This document shows, one piece after another, positions 25,922-33,358 of a DNA stretch of 64,000 nucleotides. Each line of letters opens with the position of its first letter. Within the stretch, counting starts at the first letter, position 1. A program made the position numbers and the translations under genes. Source of the stretch: Nocardioides cavernae (GTDB lineage Bacteria; Actinomycetota; Actinomycetes; Propionibacteriales; Nocardioidaceae); assembly GCF_016907475.1 (NCBI RefSeq), contig NZ_JAFBCA010000001.1, positions 4,030,001-4,094,000 of the forward strand, given 5' to 3'. A model generated the notes under the pieces. That model was given only the letters and a program-made list of their open reading frames with translations. It made no database searches and had not been told where the DNA came from.

Positions 25922-26116
25922 TCAGATCGCGCGAGCGAGGGCGAGACGCGCCTGCTGCGCGGCCTGCTCGGCCTTGCGGCTCATACGACGGGCCAGGGCC
26001 AGCTGGTGGCCGCGCCGCAGTTCGTGCGCCTCTCCCAGGCGCGCGGTCATTTGCGCGCGTGCGAGTTCTTCATGCATGAGATTCATGTCGTTTCGTCCAT
26101 TTCGGTAGGTCTTCAT
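25922..26116 (-). CDS. Small basic helical protein downstream of whiB7
   Basis: The 64-aa product reads MKTYRNGRNDMNLMHEEL, then Arg/Ala-rich helices with LARAQMTARLGEAHELRRGH and ARRMSRKAEQAAQQARLALARAI. The MNLMHEELARA core is like short uncharacterised actinobacterial proteins I have seen. Starts at 26116 (used here), 26086 (MNLM) and 26077 are possible; no strong SD marks any. It lies 47 bp after whiB7 on the same strand and may be induced together with it. Confidence 0.6.
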   Translation of the reverse strand: MKTYRNGRNDMNLMHEELARAQMTARLGEAHELRRGHQLALARRMSRKAEQAAQQARLALARAI

Positions 26117-26163
26117 GAGAGATGTGTTCCTTGCACTTCTTCGGAGGTGGTGGAGCGTGGCGC

Positions 26164-26544
26164 CTACGCGGCGGCCCCGTCCTTCTGGTTCTGGCCGGTC
26201 TGAGCGACGACCTGCTCGGACTTGCGGGGCCGGCCTCGCGGCCGCTTGCGCGGGATCACCACGCCCTGGAGGAAGAGCTCGCCTCCCCAGACGCCCCACG
26301 GCTCACGCCGCTCGAGGGCTCCGTCGAGGCACAGTGCACGCACCGGGCAGTCGATGCAGAGGGCCTTGGCGTGCTCCACGTCCGCGGGGGACTCGGCAAA
26401 CCACAGCTCTGCGTCGTTGACGCGGCAGGGCAGCAGCTCCTCATTCACTCCGGCAGCTGCGTCGTGCAGGGCTCCGAGCGGGGCCTGGGGCTCCACCTCG
26501 GTCTTGTCGGCAGCTCGATTGCGGTCGAGAACGCTGATGGTCAT
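26164..26544 (-). CDS. whiB7: WhiB7 transcriptional regulator
   Basis: The 126-aa product has the Wbl [4Fe-4S] cysteines (PCRV, then CIDCPVRALC), the GVWGGELF turn and a C-terminal AT-hook RGRPRK that defines WhiB7. In other actinobacteria it binds the primary sigma factor and AT-rich DNA upstream of -35 elements and activates intrinsic antibiotic-resistance genes. The start at 26544 follows GGAGGAGGTG. Upstream on the same strand are a terminator (26597-26639), a 63-codon leader ORF and a promoter with an AT-rich box, so expression is probably controlled by attenuation and autoregulation. It lies next to uvrD2, as in mycobacteria. Confidence 0.95.
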   Translation of the reverse strand: MTISVLDRNRAADKTEVEPQAPLGALHDAAAGVNEELLPCRVNDAELWFAESPADVEHAKALCIDCPVRALCLDGALERREPWGVWGGELFLQGVVIPRKRPRGRPRKSEQVVAQTGQNQKDGAAA

Positions 26545-26596
26545 GTTTTCACCTCCTCCTCGTTGACCTGATCGCGGTTTGTGACTCACTTGGGAC

Positions 26597-26639
26597 AAAC
26601 AGAAAGGCCGCGGATCCCGGGTTTCGGGTTCCGCGGCCT
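26597..26639 (-). terminator. Intrinsic terminator (attenuator) in the whiB7 leader
   Basis: A 15-bp stem with one mismatch (26625-26639 with 26605-26619, 5-nt loop) is followed on the minus strand by TTTCTGTTTG. It sits between the leader ORF stop and the whiB7 SD, so it must be bypassed for whiB7 to be transcribed. Two segments inside the leader ORF can pair with both of its arms (see findings). Confidence 0.85.
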
Positions 26640-26665
26640 GGAGGCTGCCGATGTAGGTGTGTGAC

Positions 26666-26857
26666 CTAAGTCGACGGACTCCAGGCTGGAGTACCCGGGA
26701 AGACGCCCTTGACGCGCTCGATGGACACAGCGGTCCCCTGGAGCGCAGCTGCAAGATCGACACCGAGGACGCGCACATCAGTGGCGCAGCGGTGGCCTGC
26801 AGTGGGCATGCCGAAGGACGGCGTCCAAGCCGTCATCGTCATCGTGTAGTTCTCCAT
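26666..26857 (-). CDS. whiB7 leader ORF (63 aa)
   Basis: ATG 26857 follows a near-perfect SD, AAGGAGGTGG, about 6 nt upstream. The frame encodes MENYTMTMTAWTPSFGMPTA and then 43 more residues, ending SPST-TAG at 26668-26666, 27 nt before the terminator hairpin. Leader ORFs with an attenuator upstream of whiB7 are known in actinobacteria; this one is longer than a minimal leader peptide. Its translation probably sets the fold of the RNA rather than making a needed protein, though a functional product cannot be excluded. Confidence 0.75.
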   Translation of the reverse strand: MENYTMTMTAWTPSFGMPTAGHRCATDVRVLGVDLAAALQGTAVSIERVKGVFPGTPAWSPST

Positions 26858-26930
26858 GGGGGCCACCTCCTTCGGGGCATCAGGCGCGGATCGTCGTCAG
26901 CGATCCCATGCGCGGGTTGTTGTGAAGGGA

Positions 26931-26972
26931 ACGTTAGACCCCTCACATCGTCAGGGGCAAACCATTTAATGG
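26931..26972 (-). promoter_or_regulatory. whiB7 promoter with AT-rich upstream box
   Basis: On the minus strand TTGCCC (26960-26955) and TAACGT (26936-26931) are separated by 18 nt. Directly upstream of the -35 is the AT-rich CCATTAAATGG-like stretch (26972-26962), the place where WhiB7 inserts its AT-hook, so self-activation is likely. Confidence 0.7.
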
Positions 26973-27025
26973 GTATTACCGAGAATTCTTTCCGGATCGC
27001 CCTCCGACGCCCGTCCGCAGGCCAC

Positions 27026-29101
27026 TCAGCTGCCGGCTCCGGCGACCAGCGCGAGCACCTCGTCGCCGTACTTGGCGATCTTGCCCGGGCCGACGCCGCT
27101 GATCTTGCGCAGGCCCGCCTCGTCGGTGGGGACGTGCTCGGCGATCAGCTGCAGGGTCGCGTCGGTGAACACCACGAACGCCGGCACGCTGTCCTCCGCG
27201 GACCGTGCCAGGCGCCACTCGCGGAGCCGCTCGAAGAGCGCCTCGTCGTAGGACGCGGGGCAGTCGGCGCAGCGGCCGATCTTCTTCTCCACCGACGTCG
27301 ACAGTGCCTTGCCGCACTCGCGGCAGTGCATCGCGGCGCGGTTGCGCTTGGTGCGCTCCCGCCGCTGCGCGGACACGCCGGGCACGCCGTCGAGCAGGGG
27401 CGCGAGGAACGGCGAGCTGCCGCGCGTCGAGCGGCCGCCCGGCTCCCGGGCCGTCGCCCACGACACGGTGAGCTCGTCGCGGGCGCGGGTCATCGCGACG
27501 TAGAGGAGTCGACGTTCCTCCTCGACCTCCGCGGGCGTCTGCGCCTGCGAGATCGGCATCATCTTCTCGTGCATGCCGGCCACGAAGACGGCGTCCCACT
27601 CCAGGCCCTTGGCCGAGTGGATCGTCGCGAGGGTGACGGCGTCCGCCACCGGCGCGTGCTGCTCGCTGGCGCGACGGTCGAGGTCGTCGACGAAGTCGCC
27701 CACGCTCGCCTCGGGACGCTCGCGTCCGAAGTCGGCCGACAGGTCGACGAGCGCCTGCAGGGACTCCCACCGGTTGCGGACCTCTCCCCTGCCCTCGGGC
27801 GGCTCGGTGGAGTGGCCCATCTGCGAGAGCACGGCCACGACCGCCTCGGACACCGGGCCGGACGCCTCGCCCGAGCGGGCCGCACCCCGGACGAGGGTGA
27901 TCGCCTGCCGCACCTCGGGACGGTCGAAGAACCGCGCAGCGCCGCGTACGACGTAGGGGATCCCGCGAGCCGCCAGGGCCTCCTCGAAGCGCTCGGACTG
28001 GGCGTTGATGCGCAGCAGCACGGCCATCCGGCTGGCCGGGGTGCCGGAGGCTCGCAGGGCGGTCACCCGGTCGGCGACGGCCTCGGCCTCGGCGACCTCG
28101 TCGGTGGCCTCGCGCCAGGTGATGCGGGCGCCGGCGGGACGCTGGGCGACGAGGTCGACACCCTTGCTGGGCGTGCCGGCGAGCAGCCGGTTGGCCGCGG
28201 CGACCACCTCGGGGGTCGAGCGGTAGTTGCGGACCAGGTCGACGCTCGTGGCGGAGGGGAAGCGCTGGGTGAACTCACGCAGGTAGCGGGCGTCGGCGCC
28301 GGCGAAGGAGTAGATCGTCTGGGCGGGGTCGCCCACGACGCACAGCTCGTCGCGCCCGCCGAGCCACAGGTCGAGCAGGGCGTGCTGGAGGGGCGAGACG
28401 TCCTGGAACTCGTCGACGACGAACCACTTGTACTGGCGGCGGACCTGCGCGGCCACGGCCTCGTTGTCGGCGAGGAGCCCGGCGCCGAACAGCAGCACGT
28501 CCTCCATGTCCATCCGGCCCTGGCCGCGCTTGACCTCCTCGTAGGCGTCGAAGGCGCGGGCCACGACCTCGGGGTCCAGGTTGGACACCGCTCGGCCGCG
28601 GGTGCGGGCGATCGCGGCGTAGCGGTCGGGGCCGACGTTGGAGACCTTGGCCCACTCGATCTCGCTGGCGAGGTCGCGCAGCGTGGCCTGGTCGACGCCG
28701 AGCCGCTGTCGTCGCGCGGCGAGCGCGAGCATCGCCAGCTTGGACTGGACGAGCTCGGGCAGCTCGCGCTGGTGGACCCGCGGCCAGAAGAACCGCAGCT
28801 GGCGCAGCGCGGCGGAGTGGAAGGTCCGCGCCTGCACCCCCGGCGCCCCGAGGGCACGCAGCCGCTCACGCATCTCACCCGCCGCGCGGGTCGTGAACGA
28901 CAGCGCCAGCACCTCGGTGGGCGCGTAGACCCCCTGGGCGACGCCGTGCGCGATGCGGTGGGTGACCGCGCGGGTCTTGCCGGTGCCGGCGCCGGCCAGG
29001 ACCCGCACGGGCCCGCGCAGCGCCTCGGCGACCTGTCGCTGCTCGGGGTCGAGCGCTTCGAGCAACGGAACAACTCCTGCGACGTCGTGGTTGGGGCTCA
29101 T
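27026..29101 (-). CDS. uvrD2: ATP-dependent DNA helicase UvrD2 (SF1, with HRDC domain)
   Basis: The 691-aa product has the Walker A motif VLAGAGTGKTRAVTHRI, ALSFTTRAAGEMRERL, the Walker B VVDEFQDVSPLQ, GDPAQTIYSFAGAD, RNYRSTPEVV and TIHSAKGLEWDAVFV, a full SF1A helicase set. Two CxxC pairs (CRECG and CADCP) form the UvrD2 tetracysteine motif, and the C-terminus is an HRDC domain (LQLIAEHVPTDEAGLRKISGVGPGKIAKYG). It unwinds 3'-tailed duplexes in DNA repair and is essential in mycobacteria. It lies between whiB7 and the mycoredoxin gene, as in M. tuberculosis. Confidence 0.96.
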   Translation of the reverse strand: MSPNHDVAGVVPLLEALDPEQRQVAEALRGPVRVLAGAGTGKTRAVTHRIAHGVAQGVYAPTEVLALSFTTRAAGEMRERLRALGAPGVQARTFHSAALRQLRFFWPRVHQRELPELVQSKLAMLALAARRQRLGVDQATLRDLASEIEWAKVSNVGPDRYAAIARTRGRAVSNLDPEVVARAFDAYEEVKRGQGRMDMEDVLLFGAGLLADNEAVAAQVRRQYKWFVVDEFQDVSPLQHALLDLWLGGRDELCVVGDPAQTIYSFAGADARYLREFTQRFPSATSVDLVRNYRSTPEVVAAANRLLAGTPSKGVDLVAQRPAGARITWREATDEVAEAEAVADRVTALRASGTPASRMAVLLRINAQSERFEEALAARGIPYVVRGAARFFDRPEVRQAITLVRGAARSGEASGPVSEAVVAVLSQMGHSTEPPEGRGEVRNRWESLQALVDLSADFGRERPEASVGDFVDDLDRRASEQHAPVADAVTLATIHSAKGLEWDAVFVAGMHEKMMPISQAQTPAEVEEERRLLYVAMTRARDELTVSWATAREPGGRSTRGSSPFLAPLLDGVPGVSAQRRERTKRNRAAMHCRECGKALSTSVEKKIGRCADCPASYDEALFERLREWRLARSAEDSVPAFVVFTDATLQLIAEHVPTDEAGLRKISGVGPGKIAKYGDEVLALVAGAGS

Positions 29102-29158
29102 GGAGGGTGTCGACCACCCTCCTCCTCAACCCTAGACGCCGGAGGGGACACTCGATCC

Positions 29159-29401
29159 ATGACCTTCACGATGTTCAGCACCCCGTGGTGCGGCTACTGC
29201 CATCGCCTCAAGAGCCAGCTCGACCGCGAGGGCATCGAGTTCTCGATGGTCGACATCGAGCAGCAGCCCGAGGGCGCGTTCACCGTCGAGCAGGCCAACG
29301 GTGGCAACCAGACGGTGCCGACCCTGCTCTTCTCCGACGGCAGCACGCTGACGAACCCGTCCGTGGCGCAGGTCAAGGAGAAGCTGGCCGCGATCTCGTG
29401 A
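29159..29401 (+). CDS. mrx1: Mycoredoxin (glutaredoxin-like)
   Basis: The 80-aa product is a thioredoxin-fold protein with the CGYC active site near its N-terminus (FSTPWCGYCHRLKSQL), the cis-Pro loop TVPTLLF and a GGNQTVPT segment, like mycobacterial Mrx1. It reduces mycothiol mixed disulfides using mycothiol, the actinobacterial counterpart of glutaredoxin. ATG 29159 follows GGAGGGG. It is divergent from uvrD2, as in mycobacteria. Confidence 0.95.
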   Translation: MTFTMFSTPWCGYCHRLKSQLDREGIEFSMVDIEQQPEGAFTVEQANGGNQTVPTLLFSDGSTLTNPSVAQVKEKLAAIS

Positions 29402-29444
29402 CGGCGGCGTGGAGCCCGCACCGCGCCGGGGTTAGCCTGACGTC

Positions 29445-29897
29445 GTGTCACTGCTGAACTCGATCGACCGCGACCACGTCCTCACCGCGATGGAGACCTG
29501 GGATGCCGCAGGTGGGGCCAACTACATGCTGGTGCGCGGCGGCGTCTCGACGCACGTGCTGATGCACCACGGCAGGGAGTACGACGCCGCGGCGATCGCC
29601 GGCATCGCGCACGGCCTCGCGACCGGGCGCACCCTCACCCCCGCCGACATCCCGGGTGGCGGGGCCGGGGCGAGCAAGCACCTCGTGCGGCTCGGCTTCG
29701 ACATCCGCGACGACTCGCCGCCGGCTCCCCAGCGGGTGCCGGGCACACGCTCGTCCACGCCCCGTGCGCCGCGGGCGACCACCACGCGTGCGACGACCTC
29801 GCGCCCGCGTGTCGCCGCCAGCGACCGGGTCGACAAGTTGTGCCCGACCTGCTTCCTCGCGCTGCCCGCCACGGGCATCTGTGACAACTGCGCCTGA
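29445..29897 (+). CDS. Hypothetical protein with ScoMcrA-like N-terminal module and C-terminal CxxC pairs
   Basis: The 150-aa product opens with DRDHVLTAMETWDAAGGANYMLVRGG and HGREYDAAAIAGIAHGLATGR ... SKHLVRLGFDI, which resembles the head domain found at the N-terminus of ScoMcrA-like restriction enzymes (remembered similarity, moderate). A Thr/Arg/Pro-rich linker of about 35 residues follows, and the end is LCPTCFLALPATGICDNC, a zinc-ribbon-like CxxC/CxxC. No nuclease domain is present. GTG 29445 has TAGCCT 6 nt upstream (29433-29438). Its role is unknown; DNA binding is possible. Confidence 0.7.
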   Translation: MSLLNSIDRDHVLTAMETWDAAGGANYMLVRGGVSTHVLMHHGREYDAAAIAGIAHGLATGRTLTPADIPGGGAGASKHLVRLGFDIRDDSPPAPQRVPGTRSSTPRAPRATTTRATTSRPRVAASDRVDKLCPTCFLALPATGICDNCA

Positions 29898-29909
29898 CCG
29901 GCGTCGACC

Positions 29910-30833
29910 TCAGTCCCAGCCGGGGCCGTCGAGCGGGCGACCGAACCAGCTCTCGATGAGCGAGGACGATATCGAGATGCCGCGGGGCACCACGAGCTCG
30001 CCCGACCGGCCGGCGGCCTCGAAGTCGGCGCGTGTCCACCAGCGCGCCTCCTCGATCTCCGCGCCGTCGACGTCGATGTCGGTGGTCACGGCGCGTCCGG
30101 TGAAGCCGAGCATCAGGCTCGCGGGCAGCGGCCAGGGCTGGCTGCCGAAGTAGGCGACCCTGCCGACCTGCACGCCGACCTCCTCCATCACCTCGCGGCG
30201 CACGGCGTCCTCGAGGGTCTCCCCCGGCTCGCAGAAGCCCGCGAGGGTGGACCAGCGACCGGCCGGCCAGGCGGTGTTGCGACCCAGCAGGATCGCCTCG
30301 TCCTCCCCGTCGCCGTGCGTGATGGCCATGATCACGGCCGGGTCGGTGCGCGGGAACTGGGCACGGTCGCACTGCGTGCACCGCAGCTCGTGACCGGCCG
30401 AACGACTGGCCAGGGTGCCGCCGCAGCGCGGGCAGAACCGGGTGGCGTGGTGCCACTCGGCCAGGCCGATGGCGTGCATGACGAGCGGCGCATGCTGCGG
30501 GCTGCCCTCTGCAAGCAGGGTCAGCACCGAGCGGAGCGGCACCCACTCCTCGGCCCCGCCGGGCGCCTCGTCCGGCGGCACGATGACGGCCAGGTGCACC
30601 ACGCCGTCGCTGTCGCCGAGCAGCACGAGGGTGCCCTCGGGGGCCTCGTCCGGACCGACCCACCCGACGGCACCGTCGACCGGGCGGAGCCGGTTGCCCG
30701 CCACGACGAGGACGCGGGTGGCGGGGTCGGCCATCTGCTCGGCGAGCCAGGCGTCGTCGGTCCGCCGGAGCCCCATCCGGTTGTGCGCGTGGGCGGAGAG
30801 GGCGACGTGCGGGAGAAGGCGTTCGGGGCTCAC
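29910..30833 (-). CDS. nudC: NAD(+) diphosphatase NudC
   Basis: The 307-aa product has the zinc ribbon CPRCGGTLA ... LRCTQC, FPRTDPAVIMAITHGDG, the NUDIX box GFCEPGETLEDAVRREVMEEVGV and the NudC-specific SQPWPLPASLM segment. It cleaves NADH to NMNH and AMP, and NudC enzymes also remove NAD caps from RNA. The GTG start at 30833 has TAGCCT 6 nt upstream, so the mRNA is probably leaderless. The promoter is back-to-back with the zinc-responsive aztD-like promoter. Confidence 0.95.
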   Translation of the reverse strand: MSPERLLPHVALSAHAHNRMGLRRTDDAWLAEQMADPATRVLVVAGNRLRPVDGAVGWVGPDEAPEGTLVLLGDSDGVVHLAVIVPPDEAPGGAEEWVPLRSVLTLLAEGSPQHAPLVMHAIGLAEWHHATRFCPRCGGTLASRSAGHELRCTQCDRAQFPRTDPAVIMAITHGDGEDEAILLGRNTAWPAGRWSTLAGFCEPGETLEDAVRREVMEEVGVQVGRVAYFGSQPWPLPASLMLGFTGRAVTTDIDVDGAEIEEARWWTRADFEAAGRSGELVVPRGISISSSLIESWFGRPLDGPGWD

Positions 30834-30858
30834 TGCGTCAGGCTAGCGCCGTACCTCT

Positions 30859-30896
30859 TTGACAATGGTTCTCATTTGTGTTGAGAATCATTCTCA
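30859..30896 (+). promoter_or_regulatory. Zinc-regulated leaderless promoter with two Zur boxes
   Basis: TTGACA (30859-30864) and GAGAAT (30883-30888) are 18 bp apart, placing transcription start at about the A of ATG 30896. Two Zur-box-like dyads overlie it: TGACAATGGTTCTCA (30860-30874, imperfect) and TGAGAATCATTCTCA (30882-30896, perfect 7-1-7). Zn-Zur bound here would block RNA polymerase, so the gene should be on when zinc is scarce. Confidence 0.85.
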
Positions 30897-32134
30897 TGAA
30901 GCCGACCCGTCTCCATGTCCTGCTCGCCACCCTCGTCGTGACGGGAGCCACGGCCTGCGGCACCGCGAGCGAGCCCGGCGCGTCCACCGACACCGAACCC
31001 GCCACCGACTCCGCGCGGGAGCCGACGGGCACCGAGGTCGCCGCCGCGACGCCGCGCCTGGCCCTCACCCACGACCGCGGTGTGATGGTCGTCGACGTCG
31101 CCAGCGGTGAGGTCGTCGCCGACGAGGCGATGGAGGGCTTCGTCCGCGTGTCGCCGGCCGGCGACGGCCGCCACGCGCTCGTGAGCGGCAACCTGGGCTG
31201 GCACGTCCTCGACCTCGGGTCGTGGGGGCACGAGCACGGCGACCACGCGCACCACTACACCAGCGACCCGGGCCTGACCGGCGTGCTGCTCGAGGCCGCG
31301 GAGGCCGGGCACGTCGTCGCCCACGACGGCATCACCACGCTCTTCGACGACGGCACCGGCACGATCACCGTGCTCGATCCCGACGACCTGGCCGACGAGG
31401 CGCCACAGGTGTCGACGGCCGCCGCGGACGAGGCCCACCACGGCGTCGCCGTACGCCTCGTGGACCGCAACCTCCTGCTGACCGTCGGCGACGAGGAGTC
31501 ACGGTCGGGCGTACGGCTGGTGAGCCCGTCCGGCGCGGTGCTCACCGAGACCGACGAGTGCCCCGGCGTGCACGGAGAGGCCTTCGCCGAGGACGTCGCC
31601 GTCTTCGGGTGCGAGGACGGCGCGGTCGTGGTGGACGGTCGCCAGATGACCAAGGTGCCCAGCCCGGACGCGTACGGGCGCATCGGCAACCAGGCGGGCT
31701 CGGAGGTGTCCCCCGTGCTGCTCGGCGACTACAAGACCGACCCCGACGCCGAGCTGGAGCGCCCTACGCGGGTCGCGCTCGTCGACACCCGCGACGCCTC
31801 GCTGCGCCTGGTGGACCTCGGCACGAGCTACAGCTTCCGCTCGCTCGGTCGCGGCCCGGACGGTGAGGCGCTCGTCCTCGGGACCGACGGTGCTATCCAC
31901 GTCATCGACCCCGAGACCGGCGACCGGGTGGACGCGATCGACGTGGTCGGACGCTGGCGTGAGCCGCTCGACTGGCAGCAGCCCCGTCCGTCGCTGCACG
32001 TCGTCGACGCGACGGCGTACGTCACCGACCCGGTCCACGACCGCGTGCACGTCGTCGACCTCGACCGCGGCCGGGTCACGTCGAGCCTCGACCTGCCGCA
32101 CACGCCCAACGAGATCGTCGCCAACGCCGGCTGA
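30896..32134 (+). CDS. aztD: Zinc metallochaperone lipoprotein, AztD-like
   Basis: The 412-aa product has a lipoprotein signal (LLATLVVTGATACG, lipobox TAC after the hydrophobic stretch) and a beta-propeller-like body with repeats such as VMVVDVASGEVV, HVIDPETGDRV and VHVVDLDRGRV. A His-rich loop, HEHGDHAHHYTSDPG (about residues 112-126), fits the flexible zinc-binding loop of AztD, the periplasmic chaperone that hands zinc to the ABC-transporter binding protein AztC. The promoter carries two Zur boxes. No AztABC genes are in the window, so this copy is an orphan here. The assignment rests on motif and regulation. Confidence 0.85.
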   Translation: MKPTRLHVLLATLVVTGATACGTASEPGASTDTEPATDSAREPTGTEVAAATPRLALTHDRGVMVVDVASGEVVADEAMEGFVRVSPAGDGRHALVSGNLGWHVLDLGSWGHEHGDHAHHYTSDPGLTGVLLEAAEAGHVVAHDGITTLFDDGTGTITVLDPDDLADEAPQVSTAAADEAHHGVAVRLVDRNLLLTVGDEESRSGVRLVSPSGAVLTETDECPGVHGEAFAEDVAVFGCEDGAVVVDGRQMTKVPSPDAYGRIGNQAGSEVSPVLLGDYKTDPDAELERPTRVALVDTRDASLRLVDLGTSYSFRSLGRGPDGEALVLGTDGAIHVIDPETGDRVDAIDVVGRWREPLDWQQPRPSLHVVDATAYVTDPVHDRVHVVDLDRGRVTSSLDLPHTPNEIVANAG

Positions 32135-32176
32135 GTCGCACAGCCCTTGTCCTCGGGACTCCCTAGGCTGGGCGCC

Positions 32177-32887
32177 GTGAGCACCCACATCGGCGCCCAG
32201 CCCGGCGACATCGCCCCCACCGTCCTCCTGCCCGGCGACCCCCTGCGGGCCAAGTGGATCGCCGAGACGTTCCTCGACGACGCGCGCTGCTACAGCGAGG
32301 TGCGCGGGATGTACGGCTTCACCGGCAGCTGGAACGGCCACCCCGTCTCCGTGCAGGGGTCCGGCATGGGCCAGCCGTCGATGGCCATCTACGTCAACGA
32401 GCTCTTCAAGGAGTACGACGTCGCCTCGATCATCCGGGTGGGCTCGTGCGGTGCGGTTACCGACGACGTGGGCGTGCGGGACGTGATCATCGCGTCCGGC
32501 GCCTGCACCGACTCCTCGATGAACCGGATCGCCTTCCACGGCATCGACTACGCCCCGGTGGCCGACTTCGGGCTGCTGCGCGGTGCTGTCGAGGCCGCTG
32601 AGGCGCGCGAGGGCGGCTCGCCCTTCCACGTGGGCCTGATCTTCTCGAGCGACTCCTTCTACCCGGCACGGCCGGAGCTGCTCGGCGAGATGGTGAAGTA
32701 CGGCGTGCTCGGGGTCGAGATGGAGGCGAGCGCGCTCTACACCCTCGCGGCGAAGCACGGCCGGCGTGCGCTTGCGATCTGCACCGTCTCCGACCACATC
32801 GTCACCGGCGAGGAGACCACCTCCCAGGAGCGCGAGCAGACCTTCGGCGAGATGGTCGAGATCGCGCTGACCGCCGCGCTCGGCTGA
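32177..32887 (+). CDS. deoD: Purine-nucleoside phosphorylase, DeoD type
   Basis: The 236-aa product has the expected length and motifs: [23 protein letters not shown] (phosphate site), [13 protein letters not shown] and the catalytic Asp in [12 protein letters not shown]. It cleaves purine (deoxy)nucleosides with phosphate to base and (deoxy)ribose-1-phosphate in nucleoside salvage. GTG 32177 has TAGGCT (32164-32169) 7 nt upstream. Confidence 0.96.
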   Translation: MSTHIGAQPGDIAPTVLLPGDPLRAKWIAETFLDDARCYSEVRGMYGFTGSWNGHPVSVQGSGMGQPSMAIYVNELFKEYDVASIIRVGSCGAVTDDVGVRDVIIASGACTDSSMNRIAFHGIDYAPVADFGLLRGAVEAAEAREGGSPFHVGLIFSSDSFYPARPELLGEMVKYGVLGVEMEASALYTLAAKHGRRALAICTVSDHIVTGEETTSQEREQTFGEMVEIALTAALG

Positions 32888-32896
32888 CCTGCTGGG

Positions 32897-33300
32897 CGGT
32901 GCGTGAGCCACCTTCCGGCGGCCTGGAACGTGGGTGGCCCACCGCCGGCGGTGCAGGAGGGGGTTCTCGGCGCGGGAAACCCTCCCTGGCCACCGCTGGT
33001 CCGCGTGTCGGCGTACGACGCGCCGGGCGGCGGTGCGTGAGCCACCTTCCGGCGGCTTGGAACGTGGGTGGGCCACCGCCGGCGGTGCAGGATGGGGGTT
33101 CTCGGCGCGGGAAACCCTCCCTGGCCACCGCTGGTCCGCGTGTCGGCGTACGACGCGCCGGGCGGCGGTGCGTGAACCACCTTCCGGCGCCCTGGAATGT
33201 GGGTGGGCCACCGCTGGCGGTGCAGGAGGGGGGTTCTCGGCGCGGGAAACCCTCCCTGGCCACCGCTGGTTCGCGTGTCGGTGTACGACGCGCCGGGCGG
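32897..33300. repeat. Three tandem ~135-bp non-coding repeats
   Basis: Units begin at 32897, 33031 and 33166 (134, 135 and 135 bp), each opening CGGTGCGTGA and ending in a CGCCGGGCGG tract. They differ at only a handful of positions. The first third of each resembles a decayed version of the perfect hairpin that follows at 33301-33348. Open frames exist on both strands, but they shift relative to the unit because of 134/135 lengths, so coding is unlikely. This is the only stretch over 300 bp without a gene (32888-33358). Confidence 0.9.
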
Positions 33301-33348
33301 CGGTGAGTGAGGCAGGTTCTGGGGCGCCAGAACCTGCCTCACTCACCG
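33301..33348. terminator. Bidirectional terminator between deoD and adnB
   Basis: Two perfect 22-bp arms (33301-33322 and 33327-33348) with a 4-nt loop stand between converging genes. It directly abuts the tandem repeat array. Confidence 0.85.
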
Positions 33349-33358
33349 CTCGGGCGGG

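Noticed and set aside
32897..33300. CRISPR array
   Set aside because: Units are about 135 bp and nearly identical throughout, with no short repeats separated by unique spacers and no cas genes.
32899..33306. Repeat-containing open frames on both strands in the tandem array, including a 135-codon one
   Set aside because: They exist only because the repeat unit lacks stops; unit lengths of 134 and 135 bp, no SD, no domain.
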